The notes under the pieces were generated by a model. That model was not told the DNA's origin. It saw nothing but the letters and a program-made list of their open reading frames with translations, and made no database searches. The position numbers were made by a program, and so were the translations under genes. This document shows positions 1 through 5,813 of a DNA stretch of 6,869 nucleotides, one piece after another (positions within the stretch are counted from its first letter, which is position 1; each line of letters opens with the position of its first letter). The DNA is taken from contig CALESU010000153.1 of assembly GCA_937914905.1 (NCBI GenBank), positions 1-6,869 on the forward strand, written 5' to 3'. Source of the DNA: an uncultured bacterium. GTDB lineage: Bacteria; Patescibacteriota; Microgenomatia; UBA1406; GWC2-37-13.

Positions 1-284
1 ATTCTCCGAATGACATATGTTTTCAAATATCAAACATTACCATGCGATATATGCCTTCAAGGGACTTTCCCATTAAGCATGGCCTCACTATTTACGATGA
101 TGTTGTTGCTATTTATGACTTTTGGGAAGATGAGATTTTTGGAGTGGAAATAAAAAATCCTCGGGTAGCAGATATGCAGAGACTTTTTTTTGAGACATAT
201 TGGAAAATGGCAAAACCCATTTCTCCAGAAGAACTCTCAAAGCGAACCCGACGAGCAAATGGAAAAGATCCAGTGGTAAGATGA
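1..284 (+). CDS. TrmB-like transcriptional regulator, C-terminal part (partial)
   Basis: The reading frame is open from the left edge (first full codon at 3) to a TGA at 282-284, so this is the last 93 or so residues of a longer protein. An internal ATG at 42 exists but nothing favours it as a start. The visible part has the pattern of the C-terminal region of TrmB-family regulators common in Patescibacteria: a strand reading TIYDDVVAIYDF, a short E-x-FGVEIKNP strand, then a helix around MQRLFFETYWKMAKP. In this family an N-terminal winged helix binds DNA and the C-terminal domain senses a ligand; the DNA-binding part lies outside the window. The last 20 residues are basic and probably disordered. 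No terminator follows before the erm promoter. The family call rests on pattern recognition of the C-terminus only. Confidence 0.6.
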   Translation, partial: SPNDICFQISNITMRYMPSRDFPIKHGLTIYDDVVAIYDFWEDEIFGVEIKNPRVADMQRLFFETYWKMAKPISPEELSKRTRRANGKDPVVR

Positions 285-293
285 AAAAAGGAC

Positions 294-322
294 TTCTCAA
301 TTGATGCTTAGCCTGGTATAAT
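294..322 (+). promoter_or_regulatory. Extended -10 promoter in front of the erm-like gene
   Basis: A perfect TATAAT at 317-322 is preceded by TGG (314-316), giving an extended -10 (TGnTATAAT). A 4/6 -35 match, TTCTCA (294-299), lies 17 nt upstream. Transcription would start near 329, giving a 5' leader of about 30 nt before the ATG at 359. The element lies in the only gap between the regulator fragment and the methyltransferase gene. There is no Shine-Dalgarno sequence in the leader. Confidence 0.55.
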
Positions 323-332
323 AATCCACGAT

Positions 333-419
333 ATGGATTACACATTCATTCTCCGCTCATGTACAAGGTACAACGGAGAACACTATCCCAGAACTTTCTC
401 TACAGCCGAAAGCTTGTAA
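333..419 (+). other. Possible 28-codon leader ORF overlapping the start of erm
   Basis: An ATG at 333 lies about 4 nt after the predicted transcription start and opens a 28-codon frame (begins MDYTFILRS) ending with TAA at 417-419. It is out of frame with erm and covers its start codon at 359. Many inducible erm genes are controlled by short leader peptides on which a macrolide stalls the ribosome, so position alone makes this worth recording. Against it, the ORF has no ribosome binding site, it overlaps erm where classical leaders stop before it, and no known arrest motif can be recognised. It may be chance. Confidence 0.2.
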
Positions 420-1138
420 ACAAGCTGATTCGGGAGTCTTCATGTGGGCCTCAAGATACTGTTCTTGATATTGGAGCCGGGAAAGGAATACTCACAGAAC
501 TATTGTTGCAACGAGTTAATCGTGTGCACGCAATTGAAATCGATGGAGAACTGTGCTCATTCCTCAGAAATAAATTCAAAGGAATTCCAAGTGTTTCAAT
601 TATTGAAGCAGATTTTCTCTCCTTGCCACTTCCGCAATCACCGTATAAAGTCTTTGCAAATATCCCCTTTTCCATAGAAGGGAAGATCATCCGAAAGCTC
701 CTGACGGCACAAAACCCTCCTGATGACTCCTACCTTGTGGTGCGAAAAGATCTTGCTGAGCGCCTGAGCGGGAAATTTCAAGGAGGTGCCTTTTCTGCGA
801 GGTTTAAACCTTGGTTTGATTTTTCCATCATTCATGCATTTCGAAGAACTGATTTTGAACCCATGGCCAGGATGGATACGGTGATGCTCCGGATTCAGAA
901 GCGAACAACTCCGCATATTTCAAGAACCGAAGAAGAACAGTATGCGAGATTTATCCATGAAGGATTTACGAAAGGAAAAACGATCAGAAAATCATTATCG
1001 CGCTATTTCACGCGCCGACAACAAGTGCGTATTATGAAGGATCTGAAGATTTCATTTGATTCCAATCCATCAAAGCTTACGCTGGATCAATGGATAAGGC
1101 TATTTAGCCTAATTAAAATATTATCTCCATTTAGTTAA
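359..1138 (+). CDS. erm: Erm-type 23S rRNA (adenine-N6) methyltransferase
   Basis: This 259-residue protein is a class I SAM-dependent methyltransferase of the KsgA/Erm group and is the usual Erm length. Visible motifs in order: SQNFL at 10-14; the SAM-binding glycine motif DIGAGKG at 37-43; the acidic ribose contact in AIEID at 59-62; ADF at 84-86; and the catalytic NIPF at 101-104. Erm enzymes carry NIPY/NIPF where KsgA carries NLPY, and the FRRTDFEP stretch at 161-168 is Erm-like too. Erm enzymes methylate A2058 of 23S rRNA and block macrolide, lincosamide and streptogramin B binding. The C-terminal helical part (190-259) is present, so the gene looks intact. The ATG at 359 is the first in frame after a stop at 302-304 and puts SQNFL at the expected distance. 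It is a single gene behind its own promoter and converges with ridA. Which Erm class it belongs to, and whether it confers resistance, cannot be seen. Confidence 0.85.
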   Translation: MYKVQRRTLSQNFLYSRKLVNKLIRESSCGPQDTVLDIGAGKGILTELLLQRVNRVHAIEIDGELCSFLRNKFKGIPSVSIIEADFLSLPLPQSPYKVFANIPFSIEGKIIRKLLTAQNPPDDSYLVVRKDLAERLSGKFQGGAFSARFKPWFDFSIIHAFRRTDFEPMARMDTVMLRIQKRTTPHISRTEEEQYARFIHEGFTKGKTIRKSLSRYFTRRQQVRIMKDLKISFDSNPSKLTLDQWIRLFSLIKILSPFS

Positions 1139-1210
1139 GCCTATCATTCAATTGATTTCACATACGTAAGGCAGGAATGCTCTAGAACATATCCATATTC
1201 AACAATAAAT

Positions 1211-1615
1211 TCAGCTCATTTTTTTAACAGCAATTACCTCAATTTCCACTACACATCCTTCTTTGACTAATTTTGATACCTCAACAAGAGTCGAAACAGG
1301 TTCTGCTTCTTGGAAATATCTATTTCGAATGGGTGAAATTTTTTTGAAATCATCCATATTGGTAACGAATACGGTGGTTTTTACCACGTCTTTCAATGAC
1401 GCACCTGCTTGTTGAAGAATCTGTTCAAGAGCTTGATAAATAAAATCTGCTTGCTTTTCGGCATCTCCTGGACAAACTACTTTTCCTTGAGCATCAAGTG
1501 CGATTTGCCCCGTGGTAAAAATGAGAACTGAATCACCCATTTCAACTGAGTAACCATGTGAATACGAACCGAGGCGACTGGCGAAAGAGGGAGAATTGAT
1601 TTTTGTTTTTTTCAT
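1211..1615 (-). CDS. RidA (YjgF/YER057c/UK114) family protein lacking the usual substrate arginine
   Basis: The product has 134 residues, the normal size for this family, whose best-known members are cytosolic trimers that hydrolyse reactive enamine/imine intermediates such as 2-aminoacrylate. Family landmarks are clear: GSYSHG at 16-21, TTGQIALD at 34-41, KTTVFVTNMDDF at 79-90, and the signature around PVSTLVEV (106-113) with VEIEVIAV (123-130). E. coli RidA has PARSCVEV here, where its Arg105 binds the substrate carboxylate; this protein has Ser108 instead. The glutamate equivalent to Glu120 is retained as Glu124. It may therefore belong to an Arg-less Rid subgroup with another substrate, so ridA is not assigned as a symbol. 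The gene lies 19 nt after the beta-helix gene on the same strand and also has its own -10 box. No Shine-Dalgarno site is visible at a useful distance. The gene ends 72 nt from the convergent erm gene. Confidence 0.88.
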   Translation of the reverse strand: MKKTKINSPSFASRLGSYSHGYSVEMGDSVLIFTTGQIALDAQGKVVCPGDAEKQADFIYQALEQILQQAGASLKDVVKTTVFVTNMDDFKKISPIRNRYFQEAEPVSTLVEVSKLVKEGCVVEIEVIAVKKMS

Positions 1616-1622
1616 ATGGCTT

Positions 1623-1651
1623 ATTATATACCTTTTATCTCACCCCATAAA
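1623..1651 (-). promoter_or_regulatory. Putative ridA-family promoter giving a leaderless mRNA
   Basis: On the minus strand a perfect TATAAT occupies 1628-1623. A weak -35 candidate, TTTATG, lies at 1651-1646 with a 17-nt spacer. The predicted transcription start near 1616 is 1 nt before the ATG at 1615-1613, so a message from this promoter would have essentially no leader. The box sits inside the 19-nt gap after the beta-helix gene, so ridA may be expressed both from here and by read-through from the transporter operon. Confidence 0.45.
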
Positions 1652-2429
1652 ACACCTTCCCCACCGTTTTGGGGAGTACCCAATAGAGCTTTTTGATAAG
1701 ACGAATAGAAACGATAATCGATTTCCGAGATTCTGTTTTCGGAGCTGGTTTCCAATCATCATACCCTTGGTAGGTATTTCCTTTCAATGAAACCGTGGCT
1801 GATTCCGCATAATCAATAGGAATGGATCCCTTTGAAAAAATGGAGTCGACGATTGTGGCCCTCGTTTTTGGAAAAATCGAAATCTGTCCATGGGGTGCCC
1901 CAAACATGTGCCAGGTATTACTTTTGTTGGCAGAAAAAGTTGAGTGCGTAACTGCCAATTGTGAATCAGGAGTTAGATTGTCTATTGCAGAGCCCGTATG
2001 CCCTGCGGTATTTGCCGTAAACGTACAGTTTTTAATGATAACTGGCAATGTGCTTTGGTTTGAGATTGCCCCACCACACATGACAGAATGGTTGTTTTCA
2101 AAATGACAGTTCTCGATAATTACTCGTGACGCACCGGTTATGAGAACCGCTCCCCCATCGAGAAATTCGAAAATACTTATATTTTTCTTTTGAAAGTGAA
2201 GTTTTCTGCGAGGTATTTTTTTGAGAATTTCCGTGTTTCCATTGAGGAATCTTACATTGCGAATCACCACGTTTGCACAGTTATGAATCTTTAAAAGATG
2301 CACCACAAATTGGTTCCCATCAATCACGTGACCATTTCCCTCAAAGACCACCTCGTCTTCATTTGCAACATAATAAGCAGTTTCCTGGATTGATGAGGCG
2401 TTCCAATCTTCTTTGAGAGAAATATGCAT
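1635..2429 (-). CDS. Right-handed parallel beta-helix protein
   Basis: This 264-residue protein has the repeating pattern of a pectate-lyase-like parallel beta-helix. It starts with an FEGNGHVIDGN strand pair (29-39), followed by VVIRNVRFLNG (54-64), GGAVLITGASRVIIENCHF (92-110), GGAISNQS with VIIKNCTFTAN (119-140), and GSAIDN with a HSTFSAN coil (146-168). The GGAI and CxFxxN repeats recall polymorphic adhesin-type coils. No catalytic site of a known lyase or hydrolase is recognisable. No signal peptide, lipobox or anchor is visible, which is unusual for this fold. The last 30 residues (235-264) are basic and hydrophobic and may form a membrane-associated helix. The ATG lies 5 nt after the transporter stop with no Shine-Dalgarno site, pointing to an operon and coupled translation. 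The frame is intact. The substrate or partner is unknown. Confidence 0.75.
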   Translation of the reverse strand: MHISLKEDWNASSIQETAYYVANEDEVVFEGNGHVIDGNQFVVHLLKIHNCANVVIRNVRFLNGNTEILKKIPRRKLHFQKKNISIFEFLDGGAVLITGASRVIIENCHFENNHSVMCGGAISNQSTLPVIIKNCTFTANTAGHTGSAIDNLTPDSQLAVTHSTFSANKSNTWHMFGAPHGQISIFPKTRATIVDSIFSKGSIPIDYAESATVSLKGNTYQGYDDWKPAPKTESRKSIIVSIRLIKKLYWVLPKTVGKVFYGVR

Positions 2430-2434
2430 AGGTG

Positions 2435-3631
2435 TTAGGATAAATGTTCTGCTTCAATCTTCCCAAAAACTGCAAACAGGATGGTAATACTTCCCAATAA
2501 GAGAAAGGGAATAAAAACTGAATAATCTGCGATCAGGCCAACGACGGGATACATAAGAGCTATCATCAAGCGCTCGATCATGGAAATCCCAGAAAGCACG
2601 GTTGCTCTATTTCTACTTTCGATAAACCGATTCATATAGTCTGCAAATAGGGGCATCCGTAATTTTCGCATCCCTACAATAAGAAATACCGCAAAGATAA
2701 TGAACCCGACATTGTGAAATACAAAAAGTCCGAGATATGCAATTCCCGGTATCAAAGTGGAATAAAACAGAAGCGAACGAATACCTATCTTGTGTTCAAT
2801 TGTATTAATATTCGTAAGAAGGAATAAACTAAAGAGATTGAATCCAAACCCTACAACCCCCAACCACTGAATCCCCACTCCAACGGATTGGAGAATGGGT
2901 TGATATAACCAAAAAATAAAGAAGGTAGTTGCGGAAATGAAGGAAAAATGAAGTGCAAGTTTTTTCAACTTCGAATGCCCAAAAATATATTTGAGGCCTC
3001 CGATTCCTTCGGTAATAACATCATCCATTTTTCCACTTCGTGCGGGTTCTCGGAGAGTTAGCGCGACAAGTGAAGAAACTAATATAAAAGTAGCAGAAAT
3101 GAAAAATGGAATGGTGAGGACTTGTGGATACGGCAAAAGCGTTGACCCGGCAAGAAATGACCCTACAGGTAGCCCTATCAAAACGCCAATCGTGCCCGCT
3201 GTTTCATGCCGAGACATTATTTCAGTTGCGGTCTGCTCTTCACCCGCTTCAAGAAGTGCGTCGTATACCAATGACCTATCTGCGCCAGATAAAAGCGCAC
3301 AACCAATGGCGCCCACAAATTCAGCTACAAAAAATGCACTATATGCATCAGTCATGCCAAATATGAAAAGTGAAATGGCAGAAAACAATCCTCCCAAAAC
3401 TAAAGACATTTTTCTTCCCCATTTATCTGCGACATACCCCGTGGGAATTTCAAATAAAAATACGCACAGGGTAAAAAAAGCTTCAAGAATAAAAAGTTGT
3501 GTGAAAGACAAATGCCCCCATTCGAGAAAAAATGGCACCGTTATTGACCCAAAAAACTGTGCATTGATGAGGAAATTGATCAGGTATGATTTTCTGAGAG
3601 TTGAATTTAACTGTGAGAGTTGCATTAACAT
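2435..3631 (-). CDS. MFS family transporter (drug-efflux type, 12 predicted spans)
   Basis: The protein has 398 residues, typical of 12-span major facilitator transporters. The loop after the second span carries motif A as GYVADKWGRK (65-74). A GADRSLVYDAL stretch (116-126) in the fourth-span region and YMNRFIESRNRATVLS (332-347) in the second half resemble a recurrent group of MFS proteins usually annotated as drug exporters. A charged central loop (about 193-225, containing REPARSGK) separates the two six-span halves. It is expected in the inner membrane, exporting a small molecule against protons; the substrate cannot be read from the sequence. The start at 3631 is the first ATG; a second ATG two codons later (3625) is also possible. 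AAGG at 3646-3643 is a weak Shine-Dalgarno match, 11 nt before the first ATG. The gene is first in a run with the beta-helix protein and probably the RidA-family gene, and is divergent from the bactofilin-like gene. Confidence 0.85.
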   Translation of the reverse strand: MLMQLSQLNSTLRKSYLINFLINAQFFGSITVPFFLEWGHLSFTQLFILEAFFTLCVFLFEIPTGYVADKWGRKMSLVLGGLFSAISLFIFGMTDAYSAFFVAEFVGAIGCALLSGADRSLVYDALLEAGEEQTATEIMSRHETAGTIGVLIGLPVGSFLAGSTLLPYPQVLTIPFFISATFILVSSLVALTLREPARSGKMDDVITEGIGGLKYIFGHSKLKKLALHFSFISATTFFIFWLYQPILQSVGVGIQWLGVVGFGFNLFSLFLLTNINTIEHKIGIRSLLFYSTLIPGIAYLGLFVFHNVGFIIFAVFLIVGMRKLRMPLFADYMNRFIESRNRATVLSGISMIERLMIALMYPVVGLIADYSVFIPFLLLGSITILFAVFGKIEAEHLS

Positions 3632-3651
3632 TGTCTAATTTACCTTATTCT

Positions 3652-3680
3652 ACTGTAGTTAAGTTGGTATGTGATATCAA
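3652..3680 (-). promoter_or_regulatory. Possible promoter for the MFS transporter gene
   Basis: On the minus strand TTGATA (3680-3675) is followed after 17 nt by TACAGT (3657-3652), 5/6 and 4/6 matches to the sigma-70 hexamers. An alternative -10, TAGAAT (3652-3647), overlaps it without a good -35. Either would start transcription 9-14 nt before the ATG at 3631. The choice between them cannot be made from sequence alone. Confidence 0.3.
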
Positions 3681-3737
3681 CAAAACTAATTAATAAGAAG
3701 GATGTATGGGCAACAGAATGGAGAACAATATTGGATG

Positions 3738-3743
3738 TATACT
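3738..3743 (+). promoter_or_regulatory. Putative -10 box of the bactofilin-like gene
   Basis: TATACT at 3738-3743 ends 8 nt before the ATG at 3752, so transcription would start about 2 nt before the start codon. No -35 match is found at 16-18 nt. The box supports the ATG at 3752 over the earlier in-frame GTG at 3671, because it would lie inside the coding region of the longer form. The same spacing recurs at ridA, the NYN gene and the second 43-residue gene. Confidence 0.35.
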
Positions 3744-3751
3744 ATTCCTAT

Positions 3752-4870
3752 ATGCACAAACTTTATATTTCTCTTTTAATCCTATCTATTTCATTTTTCA
3801 CTTTTTCTGCGCGAGCGGTTTCTGCAAAAATAATTGAAAATCAGAATGGGATGGTGGTGATTAATCAGAATGAAGTAATTGATGACGATCTCATTATTGG
3901 AGCGCAAGCAGTTGAAATTGATGGAACGGTAAATGGAGATGTGTTTGTTGGTGCACAAACCGTAAAGATTGCAGGGATAGTTAACGGAAATATTCATGTT
4001 GGTGCAAATATTCTTGATATTAGTGGAGTAATAAATGGAAGTGTATATGCAGGAGCTCAAAATATTCTCATTAGTGGGGGGACTATCCGAGGATCAGTTT
4101 TGGCAGGTGCTTCGACAATTTCAATGGATAAGAAATCAGCTATTGGTGGCTCTGTATTTGCTGGGGCAAACATGGTTACTATCAATTCACAAGTGAAAAG
4201 AAGTGTATTTGTAGGAACGGGTACCTTGATTATTGGGAGCTCAGCAACAATTGGAAAAGATTTATATTACGCCACGGGAGAAGATGAGTCGGGAACTGAA
4301 ATATCTAAAAACGCACAGATTGTGGGAACAGTTAATAAAGCAAATGAAGTAGCCTTCGAAGGAAGAATGAATGCGCATAGGGACAATAAACAAGAGCTTG
4401 CGAATTGGGGAGCCGCCTCATTATTTATGAGTTTAGTGAGTTTTATTGGAGCATTGATTGTCGGATTTCTGTTTCTTACTCATTTTGAAAAATGGAACAC
4501 ACATGCTTCCTATACCATTACTCAATCATTTTGGAAAAGTATGGGGGTAGGATTTTTAGTTATGATAGCAATCATTCCCCTATTTTTCTTACTTATGCTT
4601 ACCTTCGTTGGAATGCCCCTCGCAGGTATAGTGTTACTTCTTTTTTTCCTGTTTTCTTACCTTGCACATTTGGTAAGTAGCATGACATTGGGAAGATGGC
4701 TTTCAAAAAGATTTGATTGGAAACTATCACCATTTAAAACATTTTTGCTTGGACTTGCGGCAATCTATGCGCTTGGAATGGTACCTGTGATCGGATTTTT
4801 CACCGGACTTGTCGCATACTTAGCAGGTCTTGGGGCTCTAACGAGTGGATTGTTTGAAAAAAAGAAGTGA
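3752..4870 (+). CDS. Secreted bactofilin-like beta-solenoid with C-terminal membrane domain
   Basis: From the ATG at 3752 the product has 372 residues. Residues 1-25 form a signal peptide: MHK, a hydrophobic core, and a V-S-A cleavage site before K26. Residues 44 to about 198 are about eight repeats of a 17-residue coil with consensus G-[DNS]-V-x-[VA]-G-A-x-x-[VI]-x-I-x-G-x-[VI]-N, as in polymer-forming (bactofilin) beta-solenoids. A short charged linker (199-218) leads to about five hydrophobic segments near 221-244, 262-286, 287-312, 328-348 and 350-366, and a KKK end. Classical bactofilins are cytosolic cytoskeletal polymers. Here the signal peptide places the solenoid outside the cytoplasmic membrane, anchored by the C-terminal domain, so a cell-envelope scaffold is the likely role (inference). 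A GTG 27 codons upstream (3671) would bury the signal peptide inside the chain and is rejected. The gene is divergent from the MFS gene and no terminator is visible after it. Confidence 0.8.
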   Translation: MHKLYISLLILSISFFTFSARAVSAKIIENQNGMVVINQNEVIDDDLIIGAQAVEIDGTVNGDVFVGAQTVKIAGIVNGNIHVGANILDISGVINGSVYAGAQNILISGGTIRGSVLAGASTISMDKKSAIGGSVFAGANMVTINSQVKRSVFVGTGTLIIGSSATIGKDLYYATGEDESGTEISKNAQIVGTVNKANEVAFEGRMNAHRDNKQELANWGAASLFMSLVSFIGALIVGFLFLTHFEKWNTHASYTITQSFWKSMGVGFLVMIAIIPLFFLLMLTFVGMPLAGIVLLLFFLFSYLAHLVSSMTLGRWLSKRFDWKLSPFKTFLLGLAAIYALGMVPVIGFFTGLVAYLAGLGALTSGLFEKKK

Positions 4871-4889
4871 CTTGATGTGGCTACCCAAA

Positions 4890-5021
4890 TTACTTGCTAA
4901 TAAATATTAAGAGCACATAGACAATAACTCCAAATAGTGTCGATATGAGAATAATTTTCAATCTTCTTTCGGGAGATTGTTTGATGAATCGTAAAAAAAT
5001 AAAGTAGTCGAAAATAGACAT
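4890..5021 (-). CDS. Small single-span membrane protein, 43 residues (copy 1)
   Basis: An ATG at 5021-5019 opens a 43-codon frame ending in TAA at 4892-4890; an in-frame stop lies four codons upstream, so this is the only start. Residues 1-10 are hydrophobic (MSIFDYFIFL). Residues 11-22 form a charged linker (R11, K14, E18, R19, R20, K22). Residues 23-42 are a continuous hydrophobic span, and a lysine ends the chain. The protein should cross or insert into the cytoplasmic membrane. It has the same length and layout as the gene at 6040-6171 and aligns with it without gaps: 12 of 43 positions identical, including R11, K14, L21-K22-I23, F30-G31. That similarity is the main reason to believe both genes. 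A TATAGT at 5045-5040 could be its -10 box, giving a leader of about 12 nt, but no good -35 accompanies it. It converges with the bactofilin-like gene, 19 nt away. I do not recognise the family. Confidence 0.55.
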   Translation of the reverse strand: MSIFDYFIFLRFIKQSPERRLKIILISTLFGVIVYVLLIFISK

Positions 5022-5109
5022 ATTACGATATCAATATTAACTATATTCTTATTGCTCGATGAACATAATATTGTGTAGTGATAGTATACCAATTAATTGA
5101 GGAGTTCAG

Positions 5110-5256
5110 ATTACTGCTTGCGAAAAGAAACAATACAATCAATCGTGGCAATTATTTAGAAATCGTACCAATACCATTACGAAATTTATTGACACCATTC
5201 CGACAGATGATATAATAAGATTATCATCAGGGAGAAACGACCGCTCATTTACGTGA
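5110..5256 (+). pseudogene. Possible N-terminal gene remnant (DinB-like look)
   Basis: A 48-codon open stretch runs from 5110 to TGA at 5254-5256. A strong Shine-Dalgarno-like GAGGAG (5099-5104) sits 5 nt before an ATT at 5110, where an ATG would be expected; a stop lies at 5098-5100. The translation is protein-like (for example NQSWQLFRNRT, then FIDTIPTDDII and GRNDRSFT) and recalls the first helix and start of the second helix of DinB/YfiT-type four-helix proteins, but it stops at about a third of that length. It could be a decayed gene that lost its start codon and C-terminal part, or chance. The candidate small-RNA promoter lies within this stretch, so the two interpretations compete. Confidence 0.25.
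5189..5216 (+). promoter_or_regulatory. Near-ideal sigma-70 promoter upstream of a small RNA
   Basis: A perfect -35 TTGACA (5189-5194) and a perfect -10 TATAAT (5211-5216) are separated by 16 nt, and TGA at 5208-5210 makes the -10 extended. This is the best promoter match in the window. Transcription should start near 5223. No protein start with a ribosome binding site follows; a hairpin and T-tract follow within about 60 nt. Confidence 0.65.
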
Positions 5257-5282
5257 TGAAGCGCTACGTCTCCCATTTTTTT
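5223..5282 (+). ncRNA. Candidate small structured RNA of about 60 nt
   Basis: The predicted transcript begins near 5223 and ends in the T-tract at 5276-5282. Nearly all of it folds into one long hairpin. The base is GGGAGA (5230-5235) with TCTCCC (5269-5274). Then come C5238-G5239 with C5267-G5268, an internal loop, CGC (5242-5244) with GCG (5261-5263), and T5245-A5260. After a bulged A5259, CATT (5246-5249) pairs with GATG (5255-5258), closing with a T-G pair on a TACGT loop. The 3' stem followed by seven T resembles an intrinsic terminator, so promoter, body and terminator form a compact unit. It runs tail to tail with the NYN gene, whose stop is at 5286-5288, and would be antisense to any NYN transcript running past its stop. 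I recognise no known RNA family. It may instead be only the terminator of a decayed gene. Confidence 0.5.
5230..5282 (+). terminator. Intrinsic terminator-like hairpin with T-tract
   Basis: The six-base-pair stem GGGAGA/TCTCCC, extended by the bulged inner helix described for the small RNA, is followed by one A and seven T (5276-5282). The span between the basal arms is long (33 nt) but is itself folded. On the minus strand the hairpin is preceded by a run of A and not followed by T, so it would terminate plus-strand transcripts only. Confidence 0.5.
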
Positions 5283-5285
5283 GGC

Positions 5286-5807
5286 CTATCCTTCTAATCT
5301 CTTTCTTTCCCTGCTCAAAAATACCTTAAATTTCTGGAATGGCACAAGAAGTCGTGACTCTGATTTATTATTTGGAATGATTAGCGCCCCAAGTTTATTA
5401 CGATTTTTTAAAAATTCGAGCAAACACCGAAAGTCTCCGTCTCCTGACACGATCACTGCTTTGTCATACGATTGAAATAGTATCGCAGAAGCGTATAGCA
5501 CTATCTCTGCGTCCACATTTCCTTTTGCTTTTCCCGAAGGATCTTTGACAGTTTGTTTGAAAATGAGTTCATATCCTGATGATACTAGCATGTGATACAA
5601 GTCTTTGTTCTGCGGGATATATCCGATGAACAAAAATGCCTTCTTGACGTGGAACTTATCTGCCAAATACCTACGAAATTTATGATAGTCTAATGTCCAA
5701 CCTTCGTATATGAGTGTATGGTTCTTTCGAATATCTCTCGTCACGCTCATGTAAAGATTCTGACTATCAATGAATGCATAAACAATGAGTTTCTCTTCCC
5801 TTTTCAT
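5286..5807 (-). CDS. NYN-domain (LabA/DUF88-type PIN-like) ribonuclease
   Basis: From the ATG at 5807-5805 the protein has 173 residues forming a single NYN domain. The acidic residues expected of the PIN-like metal site are visible: D14 in AFIDSQNLY (11-19), D99 in KGNVDAEIVLYA (95-106) with E101 after it, and D123 and D125 in VSGDGDF (120-126). N17 follows the first aspartate as usual. Proteins of this fold are metal-dependent nucleases acting on RNA; the target here is unknown. An in-frame ATG 16 codons upstream (5855) was not chosen, because the added residues do not fit the domain and a TATAAT box (5819-5814) sits just before the later ATG. The basic C-terminus (RERKRLEG) may help bind RNA. 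The gene stands alone, flanked by possible gene remnants, with the candidate small RNA ending about 3 nt beyond its stop. Confidence 0.8.
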   Translation of the reverse strand: MKREEKLIVYAFIDSQNLYMSVTRDIRKNHTLIYEGWTLDYHKFRRYLADKFHVKKAFLFIGYIPQNKDLYHMLVSSGYELIFKQTVKDPSGKAKGNVDAEIVLYASAILFQSYDKAVIVSGDGDFRCLLEFLKNRNKLGALIIPNNKSESRLLVPFQKFKVFLSRERKRLEG

Positions 5808-5813
5808 GATGTA

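Noticed and set aside
1097..1110. Perfect inverted repeat AGGCTA-TT-TAGCCT near the end of erm.
   Set aside because: It lies within the coding region, has a two-base loop and is not followed by a T-tract, so it is neither a credible terminator nor a distinct element.
2991..3638. Long plus-strand frame of 215 codons opposite the MFS gene.
   Set aside because: It is antisense to a clearly recognisable transporter, has no domain pattern, and is rich in serine, proline and lysine, as expected of a shadow frame.
3671..3751. GTG-started 27-residue extension of the bactofilin-like protein.
   Set aside because: It would place the signal peptide inside the chain, and a TATACT box lies within it at leaderless distance from the ATG at 3752.
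3702..3840. Short frames from ATG 3702 and ATG 3706 preceded by AGAAGGA, one of them 43 codons long.
   Set aside because: They overlap the bactofilin-like gene out of frame, share no landmarks with the 43-residue pair, and are cysteine- and aromatic-rich like a frame shadow.
4971..5235. Six-base complementarity between GGGAGA of the candidate small RNA and UCUCCC in the first 43-residue gene's message, suggesting antisense control.
   Set aside because: Pairing does not extend beyond six bases on either side, and the small RNA already pairs these bases within its own hairpin.
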